In this document: positions 1-5,698 of the stretch, piece after piece
How the letters are laid out: every line of letters starts with the position of its first letter
Numbering within the stretch: position 1 is the stretch's first letter
Source of the DNA: Phycisphaerales bacterium
GTDB lineage: Bacteria > Planctomycetota > Phycisphaerae > Phycisphaerales > SM1A02
Direction: 5' to 3'
Length of the DNA stretch: 9,793 bases
Assembly: GCA_007127615.1 (NCBI GenBank)
Contig: SKZB01000253.1
Span: 1 to 9,793, forward strand
Program-made: the position numbers and the translations under genes
The notes under the pieces: generated by a model
Databases searched by the model: none
What the model saw: the letters and a program-made list of their open reading frames with translations, nothing else
Told to the model about the DNA's origin: nothing

Positions 1-111
1 CTCCGCCACCTTCGGTTGCTGGCAGCCGGTGGTCGCGCCCAACACCACGAAACTCACCAGCAGTGCGGTTGCAAGTATCACGGCTCCATCGACGGTACGA
101 ACTCGAATCAT
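1..111 (-). CDS. Partial gene: N-terminus of a putative lipoprotein
   Basis: Only the first 37 codons are present; the frame stays open to the left edge. The product begins with MIRVRTVDGAV, then a hydrophobic stretch (about residues 10-26), then TTGCQPTEGGG. This is an n-region with two arginines, a hydrophobic core and a Cys at residue 30 in a lipobox-like context, followed by a Gly/Glu/Pro-rich linker, as expected for a signal-peptidase-II lipoprotein. The lipobox is imperfect because the -3 residue is Thr rather than Leu, and Asp8 in the signal is unusual. The start at 111 is supported by AGGA seven bases upstream; the nearby ATG at 119 meets a stop after three codons. The mature function cannot be seen. 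The gene is divergent from tatA across a 329-base spacer. Confidence 0.55.
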   Translation of the reverse strand, partial: MIRVRTVDGAVILATALLVSFVVLGATTGCQQPKVAE

Positions 112-301
112 CGGTGCATCCTGCTGAGAAAGACCCGTTGAGAAAGAGAGGAAAGTAAAGCCAATCGACGGGGCACGCGTCACCTCACGCAGCCCCGGGA
201 AGGACGTCGCCAGCATGGTATCGGCTCCGACGATCGATTGATTGCAGAACCGGTTCGGACACCGGACGACGATCGCCCGGCTGGATCCGCAGACGGGAAG
301 T

Positions 302-323
302 CCCCACCCCCCACCCCCACCCC
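302..323 (-). other. G-quadruplex-capable tract (G-runs on minus strand)
   Basis: The plus strand carries four C-runs of 4, 6, 5 and 4 bases, each separated by a single A (302-305, 307-312, 314-318, 320-323). The minus strand is therefore four G-runs with one-base loops, the most stable class of intramolecular G-quadruplex pattern; the C strand could form an i-motif. It lies about 190 bases upstream of the lipoprotein start and about 118 bases upstream of tatA, so it could affect either promoter. A regulatory role is inference; the pattern is directly visible. Confidence 0.6.
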
Positions 324-331
324 AGCCCGCT

Positions 332-367
332 CATCCCGATCATCCCGATCATCCCGATCATCCCGGA
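332..367. repeat. 9-bp tandem repeat, four units
   Basis: Four consecutive 9-base units CATCCCGAT, the last ending GGA instead of GAT. The core GATCATCCC resembles repeats just before the GTPase and nucleotidyltransferase genes. It sits in the tatA leader region, ending 73 bases before the start codon. Confidence 0.85.
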
Positions 368-440
368 CGGCCCTGAATCGACGCCATCGATCCGCTGCGG
401 ATATACTGTTTCGTTGGAACTTCATTGCAAAGGATGCACC

Positions 441-728
441 ATGCCTTCTCCCGCACCGATCGACCAGATGTTCCTCGCCTTCGGGATGCCCGGCGGGTGG
501 GAATGGATCGGACTGCTCTTGATCGGACTGCTCATCTTCGGCCGCCGATTGCCGGAAGTCGGACGGTGGCTCGGTCAGGGAATCGTCGAGTTCAAGAAGG
601 GCGTCAAGGGTCTGAGCGATGAGATCGAGGATGCCACGAGCGACAAGTCGGGCGACCGGCTCGCGGACCACTCATCGTACAAGGCGGAGTCCGCGCCGAA
701 ACAGACCGTCGAGCGGGCCGAATCCTGA
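441..728 (+). CDS. tatA: Sec-independent (twin-arginine) translocase subunit TatA
   Basis: The 95-residue product is a TatA/TatB/Hcf106-type protein. TatA forms the protein-conducting assembly that moves folded, twin-arginine-signalled proteins across the inner membrane with TatC. A short N-terminal region leads to one membrane segment (about residues 18-32, WEWIGLLLIGLLIFG), then the family hinge FGRRLPEVGRWLG and an amphipathic helix (GIVEFKKGVKGL), then a polar acidic/basic tail. Length and layout fit TatA rather than the longer TatB. The start at 441 is chosen for its ribosome-binding site AAAGGA (429-434, six-base spacing); an in-frame ATG at 414 would add nine residues without a comparable site. 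No tatC is in the window. The next gene begins 82 bases downstream on the same strand, so co-transcription is possible. Confidence 0.9.
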   Translation: MPSPAPIDQMFLAFGMPGGWEWIGLLLIGLLIFGRRLPEVGRWLGQGIVEFKKGVKGLSDEIEDATSDKSGDRLADHSSYKAESAPKQTVERAES

Positions 729-810
729 TCCCCGCCGTTTTTCTGAATTCCTGAGTGCGGCCCGCGGGCGCCGGCTGCCCCCTCGCCCCGGAAACCCGGC
801 TTGACGTACC

Positions 811-3207
811 ATGCCCGCCATGGCGACCGCCGCGCCCGCTGATTCCAGCATGTCAACCACCGTCTCGCCACCTTCCGGCCCCGCGGGGAACGACGACCGG
901 ATCGGGCCTGCCTACCGCGACCGGTTCGCCGCCGAGGTGGTTCTTGAATGTGACCGCCTGGCGGACTCCCGACCTTTGCCGGAAGAACTTGACCACGCCC
1001 GCCGGATCGGCGGCCCGCTGGAATCGCGTCTGGTCGCGCTCGCCCGCCGCCGCGCCGATTCGCTGCGCACCCACGCCGCCATCCACCAGGTGCGCCGCGC
1101 CATGCTGCTGCTGCTGGTGATCGGACTTCTGCTGGCGGCACTGCTGGGGACCGGCACGGTGCGGACCTCGCTGGTCGCGGCGGGTGAAGGACGCATCAAT
1201 GTGTTCCTCGTGCTCGGCGCGATCCTCGGCGTGCAGACCGTGCTGCTTCTCTTCTGGCTGGCGGCCGTCATCGTCGCCACCATCCGCGCCCGCCGAAGTC
1301 AGGCACTTCGGGGCCCGGCGCACGACGACCCCCTGCCGCTCTCACTCGGCCGGGCCTTGCTCGGACTCTCTCGATTCATTCTCAGACGACTCGGCTCCGG
1401 CCCCGCTCTACACGCCGCCACGAACGTCACGCTCCGCCACGCCGGACACGGCGCGCTCGGCCGCTGGTCGCTCAGCGCCATCTCGCACGCGATCTGGTTT
1501 GCATTCAACGTCGGCGTGCTGTTGACGCTCATCGTTCTCCTGAGCACGCGGCAGTACGTTTTCACGTGGGAGACCACGATTCTTTCCGAGCGGGAGTACG
1601 TCCAGCTCACCCGCGCGCTCGGCGCGGTTCCCGGTGCGCTGGGGATCGCGGTGCCGGATGAAGAAGTGATCCTCGCGTCGCGGTGGTCGGGTGTCCAGAC
1701 GGCCGGGCCGCAGGCCGCGGATACGGCAACGGCGTGGGCGGGCTTTCTTGCCGGCGCCATCGTCGTGTACGGCTTCGCGCCGCGCGTCCTGCTGCTCGGG
1801 CTGTCGCTCAGCCTGCGGCGTACCGCTCAGAATCGCTACCGAATCGATCTCACCGCGCCGGCCGCACAACGTTTGAAACGCGAGCTCATGCCACCGGAGC
1901 GGCCCCTCGGTGTCGTTGACCCCGCCGAAGCCGAAGGCTCCGCGCTTCCCCGCCGGGAGCGGTCCGTCTCGGCACCGCGTCCCGCCGGACCGCCGGCCAT
2001 TCTCGGCTTCGAGCTCGCGCAGCCGCCGACGCCCTGGCCCCCCGCCCTGCACGACGTGAGGTGGCAGGATCTCGGGCTGGTTGACTCGCGCGATGATCAG
2101 CGGCGGGTGCTCGAGTCTCTGGCGGACTCCGAAACCACGCCCCGCCCCCTCTGCCTCGTCGTCGATCTGACGAACACACCGGATCGGGGGATCGTGCGTT
2201 TCCTCACCCAACTGCACTCCGCCCTCGGAGAGCCGCCGCATGTCATCTTCACCGGCGGACAGCATCTGCGCGATCGCGTTCGCGACGCCGGGGCCGCCCT
2301 GCAGCGCCTTGACGACTGGCATCAGATGGTTCTTCAGGCCGGGCTTGAACCGCAGCAGTTGCACGAGGCGGACCTCGCGCATCTCACCGAGGCCAGCCGG
2401 CGCAAGCTCGTCGCCGGACTCCGGCCCGGTCATCCCGAGCAGCGTTCCACCCTCTCCGGCGATCGCCCGCGGAACGTCGAAGACGCCTTTTCGACCATCG
2501 CCGAACACGCTTCGCGCTGGATCGAATCCCGATCGGACCCGGATACACGCCAGATCACTGAACTCCACCGCGTGATCGCAAAGCGCTACGTCGCGCAGAA
2601 TGATTCCGGCCGCGTGTTTCAGAATCTGATCTCCGGCGCGGGGTCGATTGAATCCGTCGACGCCTTGAAAGCCCATATGCAGACGAACGCCCGGCAGATG
2701 CTGAACCGGCTCCCGGCGCGGCTTCAGCGAAACGCCAACTGGGCCGCGGCCGGCGCGGTCAGCGGCGCGCTGGGATGTCTTGCCGCATCACTGCTGATCA
2801 GCCCGGTCGCGATCGGCGCTTTACCGATCTGGAGCACCCTCGGCGGCGGCGTGAGCGCGATCGCCGGTGAGTTCCTTCGCCGGGGTCCCGGGACGACGCC
2901 GATTGCCGCGCCGCATGCCGAAGACTGGGCGCAGAACGTTGGCGCGGCGGTTCGTGCCGGCGTGTTGACCTCGCTGACGTTCGAGTTGCAGTCCCACGAT
3001 GAAGCGATCATCACCCGCGTGCTTGACCAGACCCTGCAGGATCTTCCCGGGCTGGCCGAAGAAGAGAGCACCCTGACCAGCGCTTCCCTGGATCACTGGC
3101 TGGGCACCGTGCGCCACCGCTTCGATCTCGCCCTGGCCGCCCAACTGCGTGATCAGCATGATCTGAATGATCAGCATGATCTGAATAGACCGGGAGATCG
3201 CACATGA
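811..3207 (+). CDS. DUF2868-type polytopic membrane protein with long C-terminal extension
   Basis: A 798-residue membrane protein of unknown function. The N-terminal half matches the DUF2868 family as I know it: hydrophobic segments at about 98-114, 131-158, 224-245 and 305-333, with the characteristic middle stretch YVFTWETTILS (249-259), then RALGAVPGALGIAVPD (268-283). A cytosolic-looking part follows: ILGFELAQPPTPWPP (397-411) and a Rossmann-like strand LCLVVDLTN (447-455). Beyond about residue 550 lies a further soluble helical region and a second Gly/Ala-rich hydrophobic segment (643-685). The C-terminus ends in a tandem DQHDLN duplication (781-792). The start is uncertain: ATGs at 811, 820 and 850 are in frame and none has a clear ribosome-binding site; 811 is the longest. 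It overlaps the downstream GTPase gene by four bases (ATGA), implying translational coupling. DUF2868 and DUF3482 GTPase genes are neighbours in proteobacteria, to my knowledge. Confidence 0.85.
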   Translation: MPAMATAAPADSSMSTTVSPPSGPAGNDDRIGPAYRDRFAAEVVLECDRLADSRPLPEELDHARRIGGPLESRLVALARRRADSLRTHAAIHQVRRAMLLLLVIGLLLAALLGTGTVRTSLVAAGEGRINVFLVLGAILGVQTVLLLFWLAAVIVATIRARRSQALRGPAHDDPLPLSLGRALLGLSRFILRRLGSGPALHAATNVTLRHAGHGALGRWSLSAISHAIWFAFNVGVLLTLIVLLSTRQYVFTWETTILSEREYVQLTRALGAVPGALGIAVPDEEVILASRWSGVQTAGPQAADTATAWAGFLAGAIVVYGFAPRVLLLGLSLSLRRTAQNRYRIDLTAPAAQRLKRELMPPERPLGVVDPAEAEGSALPRRERSVSAPRPAGPPAILGFELAQPPTPWPPALHDVRWQDLGLVDSRDDQRRVLESLADSETTPRPLCLVVDLTNTPDRGIVRFLTQLHSALGEPPHVIFTGGQHLRDRVRDAGAALQRLDDWHQMVLQAGLEPQQLHEADLAHLTEASRRKLVAGLRPGHPEQRSTLSGDRPRNVEDAFSTIAEHASRWIESRSDPDTRQITELHRVIAKRYVAQNDSGRVFQNLISGAGSIESVDALKAHMQTNARQMLNRLPARLQRNANWAAAGAVSGALGCLAASLLISPVAIGALPIWSTLGGGVSAIAGEFLRRGPGTTPIAAPHAEDWAQNVGAAVRAGVLTSLTFELQSHDEAIITRVLDQTLQDLPGLAEEESTLTSASLDHWLGTVRHRFDLALAAQLRDQHDLNDQHDLNRPGDRT
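3151..3186. repeat. 18-bp tandem duplication inside the 3' end of the DUF2868 gene
   Basis: Two exact copies of an 18-base unit (3151-3168, 3169-3186), itself two related 9-base parts, GATCAGCAT and GATCTGAAT. It encodes the duplicated DQHDLN at the C-terminus and ends 17 bases before the GTPase start codon, just ahead of its ribosome-binding site. Copy-number change keeps the frame, since 18 is divisible by three. Confidence 0.9.
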
Positions 3208-4688
3208 GTGATCGCCCGTTCATCATCGCGGTGGTCGGTCACACCAACACCGGCAAGACGTCGCTGATGCGCACCCTGACGCATGATGTCAGCTTCGGCG
3301 AGGTCTCCGATCGACCCGCGGTGACCCGGGACGTCGCGGGGGTCGCCCTCCTGATCGACGATCGACCCGTTGCGGAACTGTACGACACGCCGGGGCTGGA
3401 AGACTCGATCGCACTGCTTGATCACCTGCATCACCCCCATCGCATGCGCGGCGACCATCGGCGGGACAACGTCGAGGTCATCCGCGAGTTCCTGAAGACA
3501 AACGAAGCCGGCACCAGCTTCAGTCAGGAAGCCAAAGTCCTGCGGCAGGTTCTCAAATCAGACGTGGCGCTCTACGTCATCGATGCCCGGGATCGCGTGC
3601 TCGGCAAGCACCGCGATGAGCTCGACATCCTCCGCATGTGCGGGCGGCCGGTCGTGCCGGTCCTCAACTTCATTGCGTCGCACGATGCGCAGAGCTCACT
3701 CTGGCGGGATCATCTCTCCCGCCTCGGCCTGCATGCGGTGGCGGAGTTTGACACCGTGGTGATCGATGAACTCAGCGAACAGCATCTCTTTGAGAAAATG
3801 CGCACGCTGCTCGATGAACACCGCCGCACGATCGATCGCCTGATCGATGATCGACGCGAACAGCGCCGAACGCTGATCGCCAACTCCGCGCGCGTGATCG
3901 CGGAACTCCTGGTGGACATTGCCGCGCTGCGCCTGCTCGTGCCGCGCGATGACGAAGATCGGTTGCGGAAGAGCGGCGCGCGGCTGCGCGACCTTGTCCG
4001 TGAGCGTGAACAGCGCTGCGTGCGCGATCTGCTCGAGCTGCACCGCTTCCATCCGGATGATTGCACCGCCGACGCCCTTCCGATCGAGGACGGACGCTGG
4101 ACGTTCGATCCGTTCGATCCGGAGGTGCTGCAGCAGTTCGGCATCCGTGCCGGCTCCGGCGCTGCGGCCGGCGCCATGGCCGGTCTGGCGATCGATCTCG
4201 CCACGGGCGGAATGTCCCTCGGTGCCGCGGCGGCCACCGGGGCGGCGATCGGCGCGGTCCTGGGCGGCGGGCAATCGCACGCCCGGCGTCTCTTTCACCG
4301 AATGCGCGGTCTGGCCGAGCTGCGCGTGGACGATGGCCCCATTCTCCTTCTTGCGGTGCGGCAGATCGATCTGGTTCGGGCGCTGCTCCGACGCGGTCAC
4401 GCCAGTCAGCACCGCGTCACCCTCGAGACGCCGGAGGTGAAAATCCGCGCCCTGCCCAAACCGCTCCGCCGCGCCCGCATGCAGACCAACTGGTGCAGCA
4501 TGGAGACCGAAGGTGATCCTGGCTCCGCCCGTTCGCTGTCGTTTCGCAGCACGCCGCCCCGCGGCCGCGATGCGGCCCTCGATGAGTTGGCCGGCCTGCT
4601 TGGGCCGGAACTCGCCCGTTCCCGTTCGGAACCGATCACGTTTGAAGATCATGCCGGCAATCGTTCCGCCGGCAAGTCCTCCGGCTGA
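3204..4688 (+). CDS. Era/MnmE-like GTPase with DUF3482-type C-terminal membrane-insertion region
   Basis: The 494-residue product has an N-terminal small GTP-binding domain: G1 GHTNTGKT (12-19), probable G2 Thr41 in RPAVTRDV, and G3 DTPG (61-64). At the expected G4 position the protein reads VLNFIASHD (153-161), so canonical NKxD is not present. After a charged helical middle (about 200-280) comes a Gly/Ala-rich hydrophobic region (316-356; AGSGAAAGAMAG, then GAAAATGAAIGAVLGGG), a glycine-zipper pattern typical of helices packing in membranes and, to my knowledge, typical of DUF3482. The tail is polar. The start at 3204 is supported by GGGAG (3192-3196, seven-base spacing). It overlaps the stop of the DUF2868 gene (ATGA). 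The cellular role is unknown; a GTP-regulated function at the inner membrane with the DUF2868 protein is an inference. Confidence 0.88.
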   Translation: MSDRPFIIAVVGHTNTGKTSLMRTLTHDVSFGEVSDRPAVTRDVAGVALLIDDRPVAELYDTPGLEDSIALLDHLHHPHRMRGDHRRDNVEVIREFLKTNEAGTSFSQEAKVLRQVLKSDVALYVIDARDRVLGKHRDELDILRMCGRPVVPVLNFIASHDAQSSLWRDHLSRLGLHAVAEFDTVVIDELSEQHLFEKMRTLLDEHRRTIDRLIDDRREQRRTLIANSARVIAELLVDIAALRLLVPRDDEDRLRKSGARLRDLVREREQRCVRDLLELHRFHPDDCTADALPIEDGRWTFDPFDPEVLQQFGIRAGSGAAAGAMAGLAIDLATGGMSLGAAAATGAAIGAVLGGGQSHARRLFHRMRGLAELRVDDGPILLLAVRQIDLVRALLRRGHASQHRVTLETPEVKIRALPKPLRRARMQTNWCSMETEGDPGSARSLSFRSTPPRGRDAALDELAGLLGPELARSRSEPITFEDHAGNRSAGKSSG

Positions 4689-4728
4689 TTGCCGCGGCGT
4701 GAGGAACGAACGTGCGGCCGGAAGGAGA

Positions 4729-4758
4729 TTGTCCCGTCCGGCGGGAGTGTGCTATACT
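4729..4758 (+). promoter_or_regulatory. Promoter of the tRNA-Val gene
   Basis: A -35-like TTGTCC (4729-4734) is followed, after an 18-base spacer, by an extended -10, TGC-TATACT (TG at 4750-4751, hexamer 4753-4758). The expected transcription start is a few bases before the mature tRNA 5' end at 4770. This is a strong housekeeping-sigma pattern, consistent with a stable RNA gene. Confidence 0.65.
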
Positions 4759-4769
4759 CTGCCCACCTC

Positions 4770-4843
4770 GGGCGATTAGCTCAGCTGGCTAGAGCGCACG
4801 GATCACACCCGTGAGGTCACTGGTTCGAGTCCAGTATCGCCCA
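4770..4843 (+). tRNA. tRNA-Val (anticodon CAC)
   Basis: The cloverleaf folds completely by eye: acceptor GGGCGAT/ATCGCCC, D arm GCTC/GAGC, anticodon stem CACGG/CCGTG with loop ATCACAC, five-base variable loop AGGTC, and T arm ACTGG/CCAGT with loop TTCGAGT. The discriminator base is A. U33 precedes anticodon CAC, which reads valine codon GUG. The 3' CCA is not encoded (CTT follows), so it must be added by nucleotidyltransferase. A 10-bp perfect palindrome, CTTACGTAAG, begins directly after the gene (4844-4853). An integrase remnant begins about 130 bases downstream, which suggests the tRNA 3' end once served as an attachment site. Confidence 0.95.
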
Positions 4844-4917
4844 CTTACGTAAGCCACTCTGAACGCGAAACTTATGCGTATCTGCCGGCGTCGGCAGTGC
4901 GGCTCAAAGCCTTCCCC

Positions 4918-4936
4918 AAACGGTCATTACCGTTTT
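4918..4936 (+). terminator. Possible intrinsic terminator after tRNA-Val
   Basis: A 7-bp stem AAACGGT/ACCGTTT with loop CATT (4925-4928) runs into four Ts (4933-4936) that are partly within the stem. It lies 75 bases beyond the tRNA. A second GC-rich hairpin, CTGCCG-GCGT-CGGCAG (4882-4897), precedes it without a T-run. The AAACGGTCA unit recurs at 4940-4948, so an alternative role in recombinase binding cannot be excluded. Confidence 0.45.
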
Positions 4937-4975
4937 AGGAAACGGTCACCGGAGTCGCGCGATGCCGGTCAGAGC

Positions 4976-5108
4976 ACAAGGTTCCCGAAGTACCGACACG
5001 GCACACCATCCGTCCAGCCATCCGACCAAATGAGTCGTCAACCTCAACGGTCGTAAAGCCGAGTACCACCGACTGGTCGCGGAGTGGCAGCTGAATCGAC
5101 ATCGTCGG
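4976..5108 (+). pseudogene. Remnant of a planctomycete-type integrase (N-terminal part)
   Basis: Reading plus-strand frames in turn gives TRFPKYRH (4976-4999), then, after a shift to the next frame and an in-frame stop at 5031-5033, VVNLNGR (5034-5054), followed directly by KAEYHRLVAEWQLNRHRR (5055-5108). These words and their order match the N-terminal SAM-like/arm region of tyrosine recombinases common in planctomycete genomes, where a form like PKYRH...VVTLNG...AEYxRLVAEW is usual. Here the frame is broken, the segment between the NGR and AEYHRL motifs is missing, and the catalytic domain is absent; the frame closes at 5154-5156. It lies downstream of tRNA-Val on the same strand, as tRNA-targeting integrases do. 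The identification is from pattern memory, not a search. Confidence 0.65.
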
Positions 5109-5334
5109 GCCGCCTCAGGCGCCGAGTGGAAACAGCGCTTCGCCACAATGCCGTGAGCTCGATGGCGCGTTCCTTTGAGGAATCTTCGGCGTGACTCACC
5201 GCGATCGAGCAGTTGTCGCCGGTCACGAACTCGACCTCGATCGTAATCTGCGATTTTTCCTGCTCGATGCCGACATCGGGATTGATGCGGTAGACGTGGT
5301 GCAGCTTTTCCGGGTCGCCTCCAGGCCCCCCCAA
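5044..5334 (-). pseudogene. Coding-like island, probably a gene fragment of unknown function
   Basis: The minus-strand frame from an ATG at 5334 gives 96 residues. The middle part (5157-5322) reads DPEKLHHVYRINPDVGIEQ, then KSQITIEVEFVTGDNCSIAV, then SHAEDSSKERAIEL. It has G/C-ending codons and ordinary protein composition, unlike its surroundings. The N-terminal residues are Gly/Pro-rich, from a low-complexity tract. The last 30 or so are Arg-rich and overlap the integrase remnant on the other strand, so they are unlikely to be native. I see no ribosome-binding site or recognisable domain. The competing plus-strand frame (5191-5403) is less protein-like. It could be the tail of a decayed gene or a genuine small gene. 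Confidence 0.3.
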
Positions 5335-5698
5335 CTCCCCTGGCTCCCCCCGAATGTCTTGGATCCGCCGTGGCGGGGGCTGGGGCTGATGCGGCCGGAG
5401 TAGCGATGGAAGCGTTGCCTGGGTGGTTCGTTGCGATCGCGATTGGAGCCGATTGCGGAAGATAGCGAATCCGCCCGGTCGCCCGTGGCCGAATGACTCG
5501 CAAGTTTCTGACGCCGGATCACCAGCGCGAAACGTGCGCCGGTGCTGCGCCTGTTTTCGGATCGATCCGGCAGAATCATCTCACAGCACACATCACCCTC
5601 CGGGATGCTGTGTGGCACCCGCATTTCCCGGTCCTCCCGGTCCTTCCGGTCCTTTCAGATCATGCCAGATCATGCCGGATCATGCTGACCCTTTCATC
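5335..5698. other. Non-coding stretch before the nucleotidyltransferase gene
   Basis: No credible gene is seen. The nucleotidyltransferase frame is open back to an ATG at 5423, but that part translates repeats and is rich in Cys, Pro and Arg, so it was not included. The stretch holds G/C runs near 5315-5400, a 7-bp inverted repeat CACAGCA/TGCTGTG (5582-5588, 5606-5612) and the tandem repeat at 5626-5686. No clear promoter is visible. Confidence 0.4.
5626..5686. repeat. Composite tandem repeat with 9- and 10-bp periods
   Basis: Three 9-base units of TCCCGGTCC type (5626-5652) are followed by a bridging unit, then three 10-base units of AGATCATGCC type (5657-5686, the last GGATCATGCT). The array ends 13 bases before the chosen start of the nucleotidyltransferase-HEPN gene. 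It shares the GATCAT core with the repeat upstream of tatA. Confidence 0.85.

Larger units (their letters stand above)
112..440. other. Divergent intergenic region
   Basis: This spacer separates the minus-strand lipoprotein gene from tatA. It holds a direct repeat TGAGAAAGA (125-133 and 139-147), a C-rich tract with quadruplex potential (302-323) and a 9-bp tandem repeat (332-367). A TATACT hexamer at 402-407, 34 bases before the tatA start, could be a -10 element, but I see no convincing -35 at 16-19 bases from it. Open frames across this stretch translate the simple repeats (runs of Arg-Ser-Ser) and do not look coding. Confidence 0.5.

Noticed and set aside
332..367. CRISPR-like repetition
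   Set aside because: Units are contiguous 9-mers with no spacers; the same applies to the arrays at 5626-5686 and 9649-9712.
180..671. Minus-strand frame of 163 codons covering the intergenic region and tatA
   Set aside because: It runs antisense through tatA and through the simple repeats, giving Asp-Asp-Arg runs with no family features.
1408..2676. Long minus-strand open frame (422 codons)
   Set aside because: It is antisense to the well-supported DUF2868 gene; high GC3 on the plus strand leaves few stops on the reverse. The translation is Arg/Gly-rich with no domain.
3696..4652. Long minus-strand open frame (318 codons)
   Set aside because: Antisense shadow of the GTPase gene, whose motifs are clear on the plus strand.
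5423..5698. 92-codon N-terminal extension of the nucleotidyltransferase frame
   Set aside because: It translates tandem repeats and a Cys/Pro/Arg-rich stretch; the conserved protein begins near 5699.
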